A stretch of DNA of 64,000 nucleotides from assembly GCF_003415675.1 (NCBI RefSeq), contig NZ_QFZK01000008.1, positions 1-64,000 on the forward strand, given 5' to 3'. Of the stretch, positions 9,397 to 18,404 are shown in pieces. The notes under the pieces are model-generated. The model did not search any database, was not told the DNA's origin, and saw only the letters and a list, made by a program, of their open reading frames with translations. Position numbers and translations under genes: made by a program. The number at the start of each line of letters is the position of its first letter. Within the stretch, counting starts at the first letter, position 1. The stretch is from Rhodoferax lacus (GTDB taxonomy: Bacteria; Pseudomonadota; Gammaproteobacteria; Burkholderiales; Burkholderiaceae_C).

Positions 9397-10470
9397 ATGA
9401 TTGTGTCCGCCTATGTGTTTTCCGACGGCGTGGAGCTGGCGCCGGATGCGATAGCCGCCACCGCCCAGGCCCTGCGTGCGGGCCAGCTGGTGGGCCTGCC
9501 CACCGAGACCGTCTATGGCCTGGCGGCCGATGCCGACAACGCCACGGCCGTGGCCAGCATCTTCGAGGCCAAGGGCCGCCCCAGCGACCACCCGCTGATC
9601 GTGCACGTGGCCGCGTTTGACGGCGGCATGTCGGGAGTGGCGCACTATGCGGGCCGCGTGCCCGCGTTTGCGCAGCAGCTGATGTCGGCCTTCTGGCCCG
9701 GGCCGCTCACCCTGATCCTGCCGCGCCGCGATGGCGTGGGCGCTGCCGCCGCGGGTGGGCAGAACAGCATTGGCCTGCGCTGCCCGGCGCACCCGGTGGC
9801 ACAGGCCGTGCTGGCCGCGCTGCGCCAGCCCACCGCCGGAGAGCCCGTGGTCTGGGGCGTGGCTGCGCCCAGCGCCAACCGCTTTGGGCGCGTCAGCCCG
9901 ACCACGGCGCAGCATGTGCACAGCGAGTTTGCCGACCGGCCCGACTTGTTGGTATTGGACGGCGGCCCCTGCGAGGTGGGCATTGAGTCCACCATCATCG
10001 ACTGCACGCGCGGCGCGCCGGTGCTCTTGCGCCCGGGCGCCATCACCAGCGAACAGGTGGCTGCCGCCTGCGGCCGCTCACTCGTCACGCCCGAAGAACT
10101 CGACGCCCAGGGCCAGGCCGCGCCCCGCGCCTCGGGCACGCTGGAGTCGCACTACGCGCCCAACGCCCGCGTGCGGTTGATGGATGCCAAAGCCCTGCAG
10201 CAGGCGCTGGACATGCTGGGCACCGATGTGGACAAAAGCCCGCAGCCCGGCAAAAGCATTGCGGTGTATTCCCGCGCACCGCTCAAGACGTCGGCACGCC
10301 AGATCGAACTGCGCCGCATGCCCACCGACCCGGCCGTGGCCGCGCATGAGCTGTTCTCGGTGCTGCGGGAGTTGGACGCCCTGCGCGTCAAGCTGATCTG
10401 GGTGGAGACGCCACCCGACACCCCTGCTTGGGACGGTGTGCGCGATCGGCTGCAGCGCGCTGCAGCCTAG
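9397..10470 (+). CDS. tsaC: Sua5-type L-threonylcarbamoyladenylate synthase
   Basis: Makes threonylcarbamoyl-AMP from threonine, bicarbonate and ATP for the t6A37 modification of ANN-decoding tRNAs. The YrdC domain (~residues 15-205) shows GLPTETVYGLAADA, KGRPSDHPLIVHV, AAPSANRFGRVSPT and the SxxRPG-type stretch VLLRPGAI. A C-terminal Sua5 domain (~residues 240-350) makes the protein 357 aa, against ~190 for short TsaC proteins. A clear GGAAAGGGG precedes the ATG. Its partner gene tsaB is ~2.6 kb downstream. The stop codon overlaps that of the convergent dacB within CTAG. Confidence 0.93.
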   Translation: MIVSAYVFSDGVELAPDAIAATAQALRAGQLVGLPTETVYGLAADADNATAVASIFEAKGRPSDHPLIVHVAAFDGGMSGVAHYAGRVPAFAQQLMSAFWPGPLTLILPRRDGVGAAAAGGQNSIGLRCPAHPVAQAVLAALRQPTAGEPVVWGVAAPSANRFGRVSPTTAQHVHSEFADRPDLLVLDGGPCEVGIESTIIDCTRGAPVLLRPGAITSEQVAAACGRSLVTPEELDAQGQAAPRASGTLESHYAPNARVRLMDAKALQQALDMLGTDVDKSPQPGKSIAVYSRAPLKTSARQIELRRMPTDPAVAAHELFSVLRELDALRVKLIWVETPPDTPAWDGVRDRLQRAAA

Positions 10471-12011
10471 TTGTCCCGCGCCGCCCAGTCCACCAGCGTT
10501 TCCATCACCGCGCGTGCGGCGTCGGTATTGGCGTTGGCGTGATTGATCAGGGCCACCAGCACGTAACGTTTGCCGCTGGCCCCATCCACATAGCCCGCGC
10601 GGGCCAGCACATTGCTCAGCGAGCCGGTCTTCAGGTGGGCACTGCCCGTGGCGCGGGACTTCACACGCTTGAGCGTGCCGTCCACACCGGTGATGGGCAG
10701 CGAGGCCACCAACTCCGGCATGTAGGGCGAACGCCAAGCCACTTGCAGCATGCGCGCCAAACCCTGGGCGCTGATGCGCTCCTGGCGCGACAGTCCCGAG
10801 CCGTTGTCCCACACCGGCAGGTCCTCGCTGCCGATGCGCACCTTCCACCAGCGCTGCAGCACGGCGCGCGAGGCGGCAAAGTTGCCTGCCGGCAAGGGCG
10901 GGGTGGTGGTGCTGCCACCCGTACTTCCCGTGCCCAAGCCATTGCCAAGCGGTGCCTCGGCAGCCGTCGCGTCCGCGCCGCCCAGAGCGCCGGGGAGCAC
11001 CCGGCCGAGGGTGAGAAACACCTGCTGCGCCATCACGTTGTTGCTGTACTTGTTGATGTCGCGGATGATTTCCGCCAGCGGCGCCGAGCTCATTTCCAGT
11101 GTCGGCTTGCCCGCAGCCAGGGCGGCGGGCAAGGTACCCCAGCGCACGCTGCCACCCAGCTTGCCGCCCAGCTCCTGCCACAGGCCCTGCACCGCGCGCG
11201 GGGCGTAGCTGCGCGGGTCGGCATAGGCCACGGGCCAGACCTTTTCGCCACAGCTGGCGGCATAGCTGCCGGCGAAGCGGATGCGTCTGGCTTCTGAAAA
11301 GTCCGCTTTGAGTGCTGCCCGGTAGTCGCCACAGTCCCCTGCACTCAGGGGCACCGTGGCCTGCATCTCTACCCCGGCCAGCGGCGGATCGAACTGTATT
11401 TGTGCCATCCGGTTGGCGCGGTCCGGGGTAATGGTCATCACCACCGCCTTGTAGTTGATCAGCAGGGCGTCGGGTGCGGCGTTGTAGGGGCGCAGGGGCT
11501 CGCCATCAAAGTCGGCGGCGTTGGTCTCGGGCACCTCAAAGGCGCTGCGGTCCAGCACGATGTCACCGTTGATTTGGCGGATGCCCAGGCCCTGCAGGCG
11601 GCGCAGCAGCAGCCACAGGCGCTCCAGCACCAGCTTGGGGTCCCCCAGGCCCTGGATGTAGACATTGCCATACAGCGTGCCGCTTTCCAGCGCGCCGTCC
11701 ACAAACACCGGCGTGGTCCAGGCATAGGCCGGGCCCAGCAGGTCCAGTGCCGCAAAGGTGGTGGTCAGCTTCATCACCGAGGCCGGGTTCATGGCCACCT
11801 GTGCGCGGTGGCTCAGGCGCGGCGCGGCATGGGTGGCATCAGTCGTATCGGCCTCCTGCACCAGCAGGGACACCGCCTCGCGGGGGATCTTGGCGCGCAC
11901 CAGGGCCGCATCCACTTCGGGCGGAATGGCGGCAGGGGAGGCGGCTGGGGCCGCAGAGGCCACACAGGGGGCCGCCAGCAAGAGGGCACAAAGGATCAAT
12001 CGCAACAGCAT
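10467..12011 (-). CDS. dacB: D-alanyl-D-alanine carboxypeptidase/endopeptidase (PBP4 family)
   Basis: Predicted periplasmic class C penicillin-binding protein that trims peptidoglycan stem peptides and cross-bridges, 514 aa. A signal peptide is clear (MLLRLILCALLLAAPCVASA). The three serine-transferase motifs are present in order: SVMK in NPASVMKL, SNN in YSNNVMAQ, and KTG in HLKTGSL. The reading frame continues upstream without a stop, but I place the start at 12011 because it gives the signal peptide; the extra upstream residues are low-complexity shadow of the divergent transporter gene. The start is 60 bp from the divergent EamA gene. Confidence 0.93.
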   Translation of the reverse strand: MLLRLILCALLLAAPCVASAAPAASPAAIPPEVDAALVRAKIPREAVSLLVQEADTTDATHAAPRLSHRAQVAMNPASVMKLTTTFAALDLLGPAYAWTTPVFVDGALESGTLYGNVYIQGLGDPKLVLERLWLLLRRLQGLGIRQINGDIVLDRSAFEVPETNAADFDGEPLRPYNAAPDALLINYKAVVMTITPDRANRMAQIQFDPPLAGVEMQATVPLSAGDCGDYRAALKADFSEARRIRFAGSYAASCGEKVWPVAYADPRSYAPRAVQGLWQELGGKLGGSVRWGTLPAALAAGKPTLEMSSAPLAEIIRDINKYSNNVMAQQVFLTLGRVLPGALGGADATAAEAPLGNGLGTGSTGGSTTTPPLPAGNFAASRAVLQRWWKVRIGSEDLPVWDNGSGLSRQERISAQGLARMLQVAWRSPYMPELVASLPITGVDGTLKRVKSRATGSAHLKTGSLSNVLARAGYVDGASGKRYVLVALINHANANTDAARAVMETLVDWAARDN

Positions 12012-12071
12012 GCGCGGATTATCCAACCTGGCGCGGCAGCGGCCTGCAGTCCCAGCCCCGATAATCACAGC

Positions 12072-13091
12072 ATGTCCCGTCCCATTGCCTCCACCCTGCC
12101 CGGCGCCCTGCCACGGCTCTCGCCCAAGGCGGTGGGGCTGCTGGCGGCGCTGGTCACGGTGCTGATCTGGACTGCCTTCATCGTGGTGGCGCGTGCCTCG
12201 GCTGATCCGGCGCGTGCCCCGACGCTGACGCCTCTGGATATCGTCTTTGCCAGGCTGCTGGGTGCCGGCCTGATTCTCCTGCCCTTGGGCTGGTGGCTGA
12301 CGCAGACGCAACGCGCGCACCAGCGCGAGGCCGGACAGTTGCCCACGGCAGGCTCGCTCTGGGGGCTGTCGCCATTGCCCCTGCGCACCACGGTGCTGAC
12401 CGGGCTGTTTGGTGGCCTGCTGTACAGCATGCTGGCCTACAACGGCTTTGTGTTTGCGCCGGCCGCCCATGCCTCGGTGCTGATGCCCGGCAGCCTGCCG
12501 CTGTGGACCACGCTGCTGGCCGTGTTTGTGCTGGGCGAGCACATCAGCGGCAGCCGGGCCATCGGCTTGGTGTGCATCGTGGTGGGCGACCTGCTGGTGG
12601 GCGGCGCCAGCCTGTTGCATGCACTCGACGGCAGCGGCGTCTGGCGCGGCGACCTGTTGTTCATCCTGGCGGCCTTCACCTGGTCTTGCTACAGCGTGCT
12701 GGTGCGCAAGTACGCCTCGCTGGCGGTGCATGCCACCACGGCGATTACTGTGTTTGCCTTTCTGGTCTATGTGCCCTCGTATCTGGCGCTGGTGTGGGTG
12801 GGGCTGATCCCGGGCCAGGTGTTTACCGCGCCCCTGCATGACGTGCTGTGGCAAATGCTGATGCAGGGCGTGGCCTCGGTGGTGGTGTCGGGCATCAGCT
12901 TCAACATGATGATCCGCGCCTATGGCCCGGTGCGCTCCACCATGCTCACGGCGGTGGTGCCGGGTCTGTCGGCCCTGTCGGCCGCGCTGATTTTGAACGA
13001 ACCCCTGCCCTGGAATGTGCTGCTGGGCCTGACCCTGGTGACAGTGGGCATTGTGTTTGGCGTGCGCCAGGCAGGAGCAAAGAACCCATGA
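12072..13091 (+). CDS. EamA/DMT family inner-membrane transporter
   Basis: 339-aa polytopic membrane protein with about ten hydrophobic segments in two EamA halves (first half ~25-160, second ~195-335). Visible helices include LLAALVTVLIWTAFIVVARA and VLLGLTLVTVGIVFGV, and the FAPAAHASVLMPGSLPLWTTLLA pattern is typical of drug/metabolite exporters. Direction and substrate cannot be inferred. I start at ATG 12072; the open frame further upstream is the shadow of dacB. Its stop overlaps the tsaB ATG as ATGA, so the two are translationally coupled. Confidence 0.88.
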   Translation: MSRPIASTLPGALPRLSPKAVGLLAALVTVLIWTAFIVVARASADPARAPTLTPLDIVFARLLGAGLILLPLGWWLTQTQRAHQREAGQLPTAGSLWGLSPLPLRTTVLTGLFGGLLYSMLAYNGFVFAPAAHASVLMPGSLPLWTTLLAVFVLGEHISGSRAIGLVCIVVGDLLVGGASLLHALDGSGVWRGDLLFILAAFTWSCYSVLVRKYASLAVHATTAITVFAFLVYVPSYLALVWVGLIPGQVFTAPLHDVLWQMLMQGVASVVVSGISFNMMIRAYGPVRSTMLTAVVPGLSALSAALILNEPLPWNVLLGLTLVTVGIVFGVRQAGAKNP

Positions 13092-13831
13092 AACTGCTGG
13101 CCTTTGATACCAGTACCGACGCGATGTCGATTGCCGTCTCGCGCGATGACGGCGCGGCTGCCGGGCTGTGGCAGCACCAGGGCGAGGGCGGCGCCCGCGC
13201 CTCCGCCGGGCTGATTGCTGCCGTGCTGGAGCTGATGCGCCAGAGTGGCCTGCGTTTAAGCGAGCTCGACGCCATCTGCTTTGGCTGCGGCCCGGGCTCG
13301 TTCACCGGCCTGCGCACCGCCTGTGCCGTGGCCCAGGGCCTGGCCTTTGGTGCGGGCGTGCCGGTGCTGCCGGTGAACTCGCTGCTGGCGCTGGCTGAAG
13401 AGGCGCGCCACAGCGGCTTGCAGCAGGTGGACAACGGCGAGGTCACCGCCCTGCTGGATGCGCGCATGGAAGAAATTTACGTGGCCCGCTACGCCTTTGC
13501 GGGCAGCACCTGGACCGAATTGCAGGCCGCGCATCTGCTGCGCCCGGAATACGTGGTCGTGCCAACTGGATCACTGCCGCAGGCCGCAGCAGGCAATGCC
13601 TTTGCGGTCTACGGCCCGCGCCTGGGCGGCATTGCCGACGGCGTCACACGCATCACCGCTTTGCCCCAGGCAACAGCCCTGCTGCGCCTCGCGCCGCAAT
13701 TGCTGGCCCGGGGCCTGGCTGTGCCAGCGGCCCAAGCCCTGCCCACCTATGTGCGCGACAAGGTGGCCCAAACCACCGCCGAGCGCGCTGCCATCAAGGC
13801 CGCGCAAGTTGCCACCACTATCGCACCCTAG
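13088..13831 (+). CDS. tsaB: tRNA t6A biosynthesis protein TsaB
   Basis: Non-catalytic ASKHA-fold partner of TsaD in the threonylcarbamoyl-transfer complex that modifies A37 of tRNA. The 247-aa protein starts MKLLAFDTSTDAMSIAV and carries the diagnostic GPGSFTGLRTACAVAQGLAFG pattern and LLDARMEEIYVARY. ATG overlaps the stop of the transporter gene by 4 nt. rimI follows after 7 bp, a common bacterial pairing. tsaD and tsaE are not in the window. Confidence 0.94.
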   Translation: MKLLAFDTSTDAMSIAVSRDDGAAAGLWQHQGEGGARASAGLIAAVLELMRQSGLRLSELDAICFGCGPGSFTGLRTACAVAQGLAFGAGVPVLPVNSLLALAEEARHSGLQQVDNGEVTALLDARMEEIYVARYAFAGSTWTELQAAHLLRPEYVVVPTGSLPQAAAGNAFAVYGPRLGGIADGVTRITALPQATALLRLAPQLLARGLAVPAAQALPTYVRDKVAQTTAERAAIKAAQVATTIAP

Positions 13832-13838
13832 CCACACC

Positions 13839-14318
13839 ATGAGCGCCCAGTTTGACTCCCAACCCCGGCAGGCCGAAGCGCATTTCGAGCCGCTGCTGGC
13901 CGACCGCCTGGACGAGGTCATGCGGGTGGAGGTGCGCGCCTATGCCTCGCCCTGGTCGCGCACCAATTTTCTGGACGCCCTGCACAGCGGCTACCAGGCG
14001 CAGATGCTGGTGGTCGATGGCGTGCTGCTGGGCTACTTTGTGGCCATGAAGGGCGTGGACGAGGTGCACCTGCTCAACATCACCGTGGCACCCGAATTCC
14101 AGGGGCAGGGCTGGTCGCGCCTGTTGCTGGAGGCGCTGACGATCTGGTCGCGTGGCCAAAGTGCTGAGTGGCTGTGGCTGGAAGTGCGCGTGGGCAATGC
14201 CCGCGCCATCCACGTGTATGAGGCGCATGGCTACCGGCGCGTGGGGCTGCGCAAGGCCTATTACCCGGCCGGACTGGGGCAACGCGAGGACGCGATTGTC
14301 ATGAGCCTGCGTTTGTGA
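13839..14318 (+). CDS. rimI: ribosomal protein S18 alanine N-acetyltransferase-like GNAT
   Basis: 159-aa GNAT-fold acetyltransferase. The acetyl-CoA loop is VAPEFQGQGWSRLLL, with Ser where Gly/Ala is usual, followed by EVRVGNARAIHVYEAHGYRRVGLRKAYY, which closely matches RimI. Expected activity is N-terminal acetylation of ribosomal protein S18. The position right after tsaB supports the RimI call, since the two genes are often linked. It has a ~15-residue N-terminal extension compared with E. coli RimI; the first ATG is used because the gap to tsaB is only seven bases. Confidence 0.88.
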   Translation: MSAQFDSQPRQAEAHFEPLLADRLDEVMRVEVRAYASPWSRTNFLDALHSGYQAQMLVVDGVLLGYFVAMKGVDEVHLLNITVAPEFQGQGWSRLLLEALTIWSRGQSAEWLWLEVRVGNARAIHVYEAHGYRRVGLRKAYYPAGLGQREDAIVMSLRL

Positions 14319-14333
14319 ATGGGAACGATCTGA

Positions 14334-15281
14334 ATGGCCCTTGAACTCGACACCCGCCAACGCGCCATGCTGCAGGAAATGGGCGTGCACGTCTGGCTGC
14401 CCGAGAGTGGCGTGGCGGTGCTGGAGCGCGCGCCCTCGGCGGTGGCCGTCACTGCGCGGGCGCCCGTCACAGCGCCGATTGCAGCGACCGGCACAACACC
14501 TCTTGCCGCACCGGTTGTTGCACCTACTGCTGCCGCGCATAGCCCGCAGCACGCGCCCACCGTGCCTGCGTCAACCCTGGCCAAAGCCCCGCAGGTCCGC
14601 CCGGTCGCCGCAGCGCACGCAGGTGAGGATGCAGCCTCTCCGGACTGGCAAACCCTCACGGAGAACGTGCGCCCCTGCAAGGCCTGTGCGCTGTGCGCCG
14701 GGCGCAGCCACACCACGCTGGTGGCGCCCGCAGACGGCCTGTCCCGCTGCGACTGGATGGTGCTGGGCGACCCGCCGGATGAAGACGAAGACCAGAGCGG
14801 TGCCGCATTTGCCGGGCCGGACGGCATGCTGCTGTCCAACATGCTGCGCGCACTGGGGCTGCAACGCGCCAACCCGCTGCCGGGCGCAGCAGGCTCCGTT
14901 GCCACGTCATCGCAGGCCCTGGCGCCCGAGCGTCTGGCCTATGTCACCAATGTGCTCAAGTGCCGCCCGTCCCGCGGTGCCATGCCGCAGGCGGCCGAAC
15001 TGGCGCAGTGCAGTGCCTGGCTGCAGCGCGAGATTGCACTGGTGCAACCCAAGGTGATTCTGTCCATGGGCCGCTTTGCCAACCAGGTGCTGCTGGGCGA
15101 AACACCCGAGCTGGCCGCACTCCCCTTGGGCAAGCTGCGTGGCACGGTGCACCGCTACCTGGGGCTGCCCGTGGTGGTGAGCTACCCGCCCAAGCAGCTC
15201 ATGCGCAACAGCGCAGACAAGGCCAAGGCCTGGGCCGACCTGTGCCTGGCGGCCGCGACGGCTGACCACCCTGGACATTAA
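14334..15281 (+). CDS. uracil-DNA glycosylase superfamily protein with altered catalytic motifs
   Basis: 315-aa protein of the iron-sulfur family-4/5 type. The four cluster cysteines appear intact: Cys115 and Cys118 in PCKAC, Cys210 in KCRPS and Cys226 in AQCSAW. Residues ~35-100 are a low-complexity Ala/Pro/Thr linker. The catalytic motif, usually GEAPG, reads GDPPD (145-149), and the second motif, usually HPxxLLRN, reads as PPKQLMRN with Pro285 where the His should be. The rest of the fold (LLSNMLRALGL, KVILSMGRFANQVLLG, DKAKAWADL) is well conserved. It may have lost or changed its base-excision role. Neighbours: rimI 15 bp upstream, pyrF 9 bp downstream. Confidence 0.82.
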   Translation: MALELDTRQRAMLQEMGVHVWLPESGVAVLERAPSAVAVTARAPVTAPIAATGTTPLAAPVVAPTAAAHSPQHAPTVPASTLAKAPQVRPVAAAHAGEDAASPDWQTLTENVRPCKACALCAGRSHTTLVAPADGLSRCDWMVLGDPPDEDEDQSGAAFAGPDGMLLSNMLRALGLQRANPLPGAAGSVATSSQALAPERLAYVTNVLKCRPSRGAMPQAAELAQCSAWLQREIALVQPKVILSMGRFANQVLLGETPELAALPLGKLRGTVHRYLGLPVVVSYPPKQLMRNSADKAKAWADLCLAAATADHPGH

Positions 15282-15290
15282 ACTCACGCC

Positions 15291-16133
15291 ATGACCTTTA
15301 CTGAAAAACTGCGCACGGCCGAGCGCACCAACGGCTCCCTGCTTTGCGTGGGCCTGGATCCCGATGCTGCCAAATTGCCTGCCGCCCTGCGCGGCGATGT
15401 CAGCAAGTACTACGACTTTTGCGCCGCCATCGTGGACGCCACCGCCGACCTGGTGATTGCCTTCAAGCCGCAGATTGCCTACTTCGCCGCCGTCGGTGCC
15501 GAGGCCCAGCTGGAGCGCCTGATGGAGCACATGCGCCGCACAGCACCCGGTGTGCCCATCATCCTGGATGCCAAGCGCGGCGACATCGGCAGCACCGCCG
15601 AGCAATACGCCAAGGAAGCCTTCGAGCGCTATGGCGCCGACTGCGTCACGCTCTCGCCCTTCATGGGCTTTGACTCGGTGCAGCCCTACCTGAAGTACCA
15701 CGGCAAGGGCGCCTTTTTGCTGTGCCGCACCTCCAACACCGGCGGTGACGATTTGCAGCCCCAGCGCCTGAGTGAGTTGCCCGGCCAGCCCCTGCTGTAC
15801 GAACACATTGCCGCCCTGGCGCAAGGCCCCTGGAACCTGAACGGCCAGCTCGGCCTGGTGGTGGGCGCCACCTACCCCGCCGAGATCGAGCGCGTGCGCG
15901 CCGTGGCCCCCACCGTGCCGTTGCTGATACCCGGTGTGGGTGCACAGGGTGGTGATGCGGTGGCCACTGTCAAAGCGGGTTACCGCGCCGCCAACGGCGA
16001 GACCACCGCACCGATCGTGGTCAACTCCTCGCGCGCCATCATTTACGCCTCCAGTGGCGCCGACTTCGCGCAGGCCGCGCGCACGGCGGCCATCGCCACG
16101 CGCGACCAGTTGCGCGCCGCGCAGGCCAGCTGA
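15291..16133 (+). CDS. pyrF: orotidine-5'-phosphate decarboxylase (long type)
   Basis: Last step of de novo UMP synthesis, decarboxylating OMP. The 280-aa length and sequence match the type 2 family rather than the ~230-aa E. coli type. The catalytic Lys/Asp block is [16 protein letters not shown], followed by [17 protein letters not shown], the phosphate-binding loop [11 protein letters not shown] and [18 protein letters not shown] before the ATG resembles a -10 element. The gene is 9 bp downstream of the UDG-like gene and 12 bp upstream of a glutathione S-transferase gene. Confidence 0.96.
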   Translation: MTFTEKLRTAERTNGSLLCVGLDPDAAKLPAALRGDVSKYYDFCAAIVDATADLVIAFKPQIAYFAAVGAEAQLERLMEHMRRTAPGVPIILDAKRGDIGSTAEQYAKEAFERYGADCVTLSPFMGFDSVQPYLKYHGKGAFLLCRTSNTGGDDLQPQRLSELPGQPLLYEHIAALAQGPWNLNGQLGLVVGATYPAEIERVRAVAPTVPLLIPGVGAQGGDAVATVKAGYRAANGETTAPIVVNSSRAIIYASSGADFAQAARTAAIATRDQLRAAQAS

Positions 16134-16145
16134 TACAAGCGCCCC

Positions 16146-16847
16146 ATGATTGATCTCTACACCGCAGCCACCCCCAACGGCCACAAGGTCTCGATTGCGC
16201 TGGAGGAGCTGGCGCTGCCCTACACCCTCAAGGTGCTGGAGCTGTCCAAAAACGAGCAGAAGCAGCCGGAGTTTCTGGCCCTCAATCCGAACGGCCGCAT
16301 TCCCGCCATCGTGGACCATGAGGCCGAAGACTTTGCCGTGTTCGAGTCCGGTGCCATCCTGATCTACCTGGCCGAGAAGACCGGGCAGCTCATGCCCACG
16401 GACGCCAAAGGCCGCTCGCGCGTGCTGCAGTGGCTGATGTTCCAGATGGGCGGCATCGGCCCCATGATGGGCCAGGCCAATGTGTTCTACCGCTACTTTC
16501 CCGAGAAGATCCAGCCCGCCATTGACCGCTACCAGGGTGAGAGCAAACGCCTGATGCGCGTGCTCGACGGCCATCTGCAGCACCACGAATACCTGGCCGG
16601 TGATTACTCGATTGCCGACATCGCCAACTGGGCCTGGGTGCGCACCCACAAGTGGTCGGGCGTGGAGGTGGATGGCCTGCCGCATCTGCAGCGCTGGATG
16701 GGCGCCATACGCCAGCGCCCGGCGGTGCAGCGCGGCATTCTGGCGCCGCCCTCGGAGCGCGACCTGAACCAGGAAGACAGCGAGGCCGTGCGCCAGTTCA
16801 CCGCCGGTGCGCGCACCATGGTCGAGATGGGACAGAGCAAAGCATGA
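16146..16847 (+). CDS. glutathione S-transferase (YfcG/Nu-like)
   Basis: 233-aa two-domain GST. The N-terminal thioredoxin-like domain has [13 protein letters not shown], with the Thr-x-Asn typical of Nu-class/YfcG enzymes that reduce disulfides, then [11 protein letters not shown] and [13 protein letters not shown] for glutathione binding. The C-terminal helical domain has the N-capping segment [16 protein letters not shown]. Likely role: glutathione-dependent disulfide reductase or detoxification; the substrate is unknown. Its stop overlaps the next GST gene as ATGA. Confidence 0.92.
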   Translation: MIDLYTAATPNGHKVSIALEELALPYTLKVLELSKNEQKQPEFLALNPNGRIPAIVDHEAEDFAVFESGAILIYLAEKTGQLMPTDAKGRSRVLQWLMFQMGGIGPMMGQANVFYRYFPEKIQPAIDRYQGESKRLMRVLDGHLQHHEYLAGDYSIADIANWAWVRTHKWSGVEVDGLPHLQRWMGAIRQRPAVQRGILAPPSERDLNQEDSEAVRQFTAGARTMVEMGQSKA

Positions 16848-17464
16848 AACTGCTGAGCGCCCACCGCGCCCCCAACCCGCGCCGGGTGCTGATGTTCATC
16901 GCCGAGAAGGGCATCACCGGCATCGAGGTGGTCAACGTGGACCTGAACGCAGGCGCCCACCGCACGCCGGAATTCCTGGCCAAAAGCCCGCTGGCCAAAG
17001 TGCCTGCGCTGGAGCTCGATGACGGCCGTGTGCTGACCGAAACCCGCGCCATCTGCACCTACCTGGAAGGCCTATACCCTGGGCCCAACCTCATGGGCGA
17101 GGACGCCACCACCCGCGCCTTCATAGAGATGGCCGACCGCCGCGTGGAGCTCACCCTGCTGCTGCAAATCGCCAACGCCATACGCCACACCCACCCCGGT
17201 CTGGCCGCTCTGGAGCAGCCGCAGTTTGCCGACTTTGGCCGCTCGCAGGGCGAGAAGCTGCTGGAAACCGCGAAGGTCTTTGACCAGTTGCTGCAGCAGC
17301 AGGCATGGATGGCGGGCGAGCGCTTCAGCATTGCCGACATCACCGCGTTTTGCGCGCTGGAGTTTGCGCGCGGCCTCATCAAGTTCACCCCTGCGCGCAA
17401 CGGCCTGCAGGCGCTGCAGGCCTGGCGCGACCGGGTGGCCGAACGGCCCAGCGCCGCGGTGTAA
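16844..17464 (+). CDS. glutathione S-transferase family protein
   Basis: 206-aa second GST, not closely similar to its upstream neighbour. The N-terminus is [23 protein letters not shown], followed by [14 protein letters not shown] and [12 protein letters not shown], the normal glutathione-site pattern; the C-terminal domain has [23 protein letters not shown] overlaps the previous stop by 4 nt, so the two GSTs are co-translated. Function beyond glutathione chemistry is not predictable. Confidence 0.9.
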   Translation: MKLLSAHRAPNPRRVLMFIAEKGITGIEVVNVDLNAGAHRTPEFLAKSPLAKVPALELDDGRVLTETRAICTYLEGLYPGPNLMGEDATTRAFIEMADRRVELTLLLQIANAIRHTHPGLAALEQPQFADFGRSQGEKLLETAKVFDQLLQQQAWMAGERFSIADITAFCALEFARGLIKFTPARNGLQALQAWRDRVAERPSAAV

Positions 17465-17476
17465 GCGGGCCAGCCC

Positions 17477-18289
17477 GTGGCGGACCTGCTCCAGGCCTTG
17501 CAGGCTGCCCAGCGCCCCGGTGCCGCGGAGCAAGCCCTGCGGGCCCAGCCGTCCTTGCGGGTGCTGGTGGTGGGCGGTGGCGGACCACTGGGCTCGGCGG
17601 TGCTGGAGGCCATGCTGGCGCAAGCGGGTGGTGCCACCGTAGGCGTGGCCGTGCACCAGCAAATTACCCCCGGCCTGCGCGGTTTGCACGCCGTGCTGCA
17701 CAACGCACCAGGCTTGCTGGCCTTTGCGCCCCGGGCGGCCGTGCTGGTGTTCGACCGCGTGCGCCACGCCAATGGCCGCGACGATGCCTTTGTGCGCCCC
17801 CAACCCGCCGACGTGCTGGCCCTGGCCAAGGTGCTGTATGCGGTCGGCGTGCGCCAGCTGGTCATTGCCGTTCCGCACACGCCAGCCCTGCTGCCCCAGG
17901 CGCTGCTGCACGGGCTGGCCAATCTGGACGAAGCGGCAGTGGCCGCACTGGGCTTCGACCACCTGGTGTTCATGCGCATGGCCCGCGATGGGCAGGCGCA
18001 GGGCAGTGAAACCGCAGCATCGGCCTGGCCACAGCGTCTGGCCGATTGGGTGCTGCGGCAGTTGCGCCTGATGGTGCCGGTATCCGAGCAACCGGTGCGC
18101 GTGGCGGTAGTGGCTGAGGTGCTGGCCAGTCTGGTCTACCAGTTGCCCGGTGCTGCACCGGCCTCGCGCGTGCTGCCGCCTGCACTCTTGTGGCATGCCG
18201 CGCAAGGCGGGCAGGTCAGCGGGCTGTTGTCCGACTGGCTTGCCGGCAAGCCCTTGCCAGCAAGCGCCAACCCGCATATGCGCATGTAG
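17477..18289 (+). CDS. unassigned Rossmann-like protein
   Basis: 270 aa, GTG start 12 bp after the second GST. Residues ~27-45 (LRVLVVGGGGPLGSAVLEA) form a glycine-rich nucleotide-binding loop like those of atypical short-chain dehydrogenases/NAD-binding proteins. I do not see the YxxxK active-site pair of classical dehydrogenases. The remainder is Ala/Leu/Val-rich without a recognisable motif. Co-direction and tight spacing place it in the pyrF-gst-gst transcription unit. It may be an NAD(P)-binding-fold protein without dehydrogenase activity. Confidence 0.6.
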   Translation: MADLLQALQAAQRPGAAEQALRAQPSLRVLVVGGGGPLGSAVLEAMLAQAGGATVGVAVHQQITPGLRGLHAVLHNAPGLLAFAPRAAVLVFDRVRHANGRDDAFVRPQPADVLALAKVLYAVGVRQLVIAVPHTPALLPQALLHGLANLDEAAVAALGFDHLVFMRMARDGQAQGSETAASAWPQRLADWVLRQLRLMVPVSEQPVRVAVVAEVLASLVYQLPGAAPASRVLPPALLWHAAQGGQVSGLLSDWLAGKPLPASANPHMRM

Positions 18290-18404
18290 TTCCCAGGCTG
18301 TCTGGATATCGTAAGCAATTGCAAGGCCATGGCGTTGCTTTGCGCCTTTGCACGTAAAGTGCAGCAAAACTGCCAATAGCGCAGACCAATTCAGGGAATT
18401 CGCC

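Noticed and set aside
11400..12071. EamA gene extended upstream to 11400
   Set aside because: The added region is antisense to dacB and low-complexity; ATG 12072 begins the normal membrane protein.
10467..12854. dacB extended upstream to 795 codons
   Set aside because: The extra N-terminal ~280 residues are Gln/Arg/His-rich shadow of the divergent transporter gene; the signal peptide begins at 12011.
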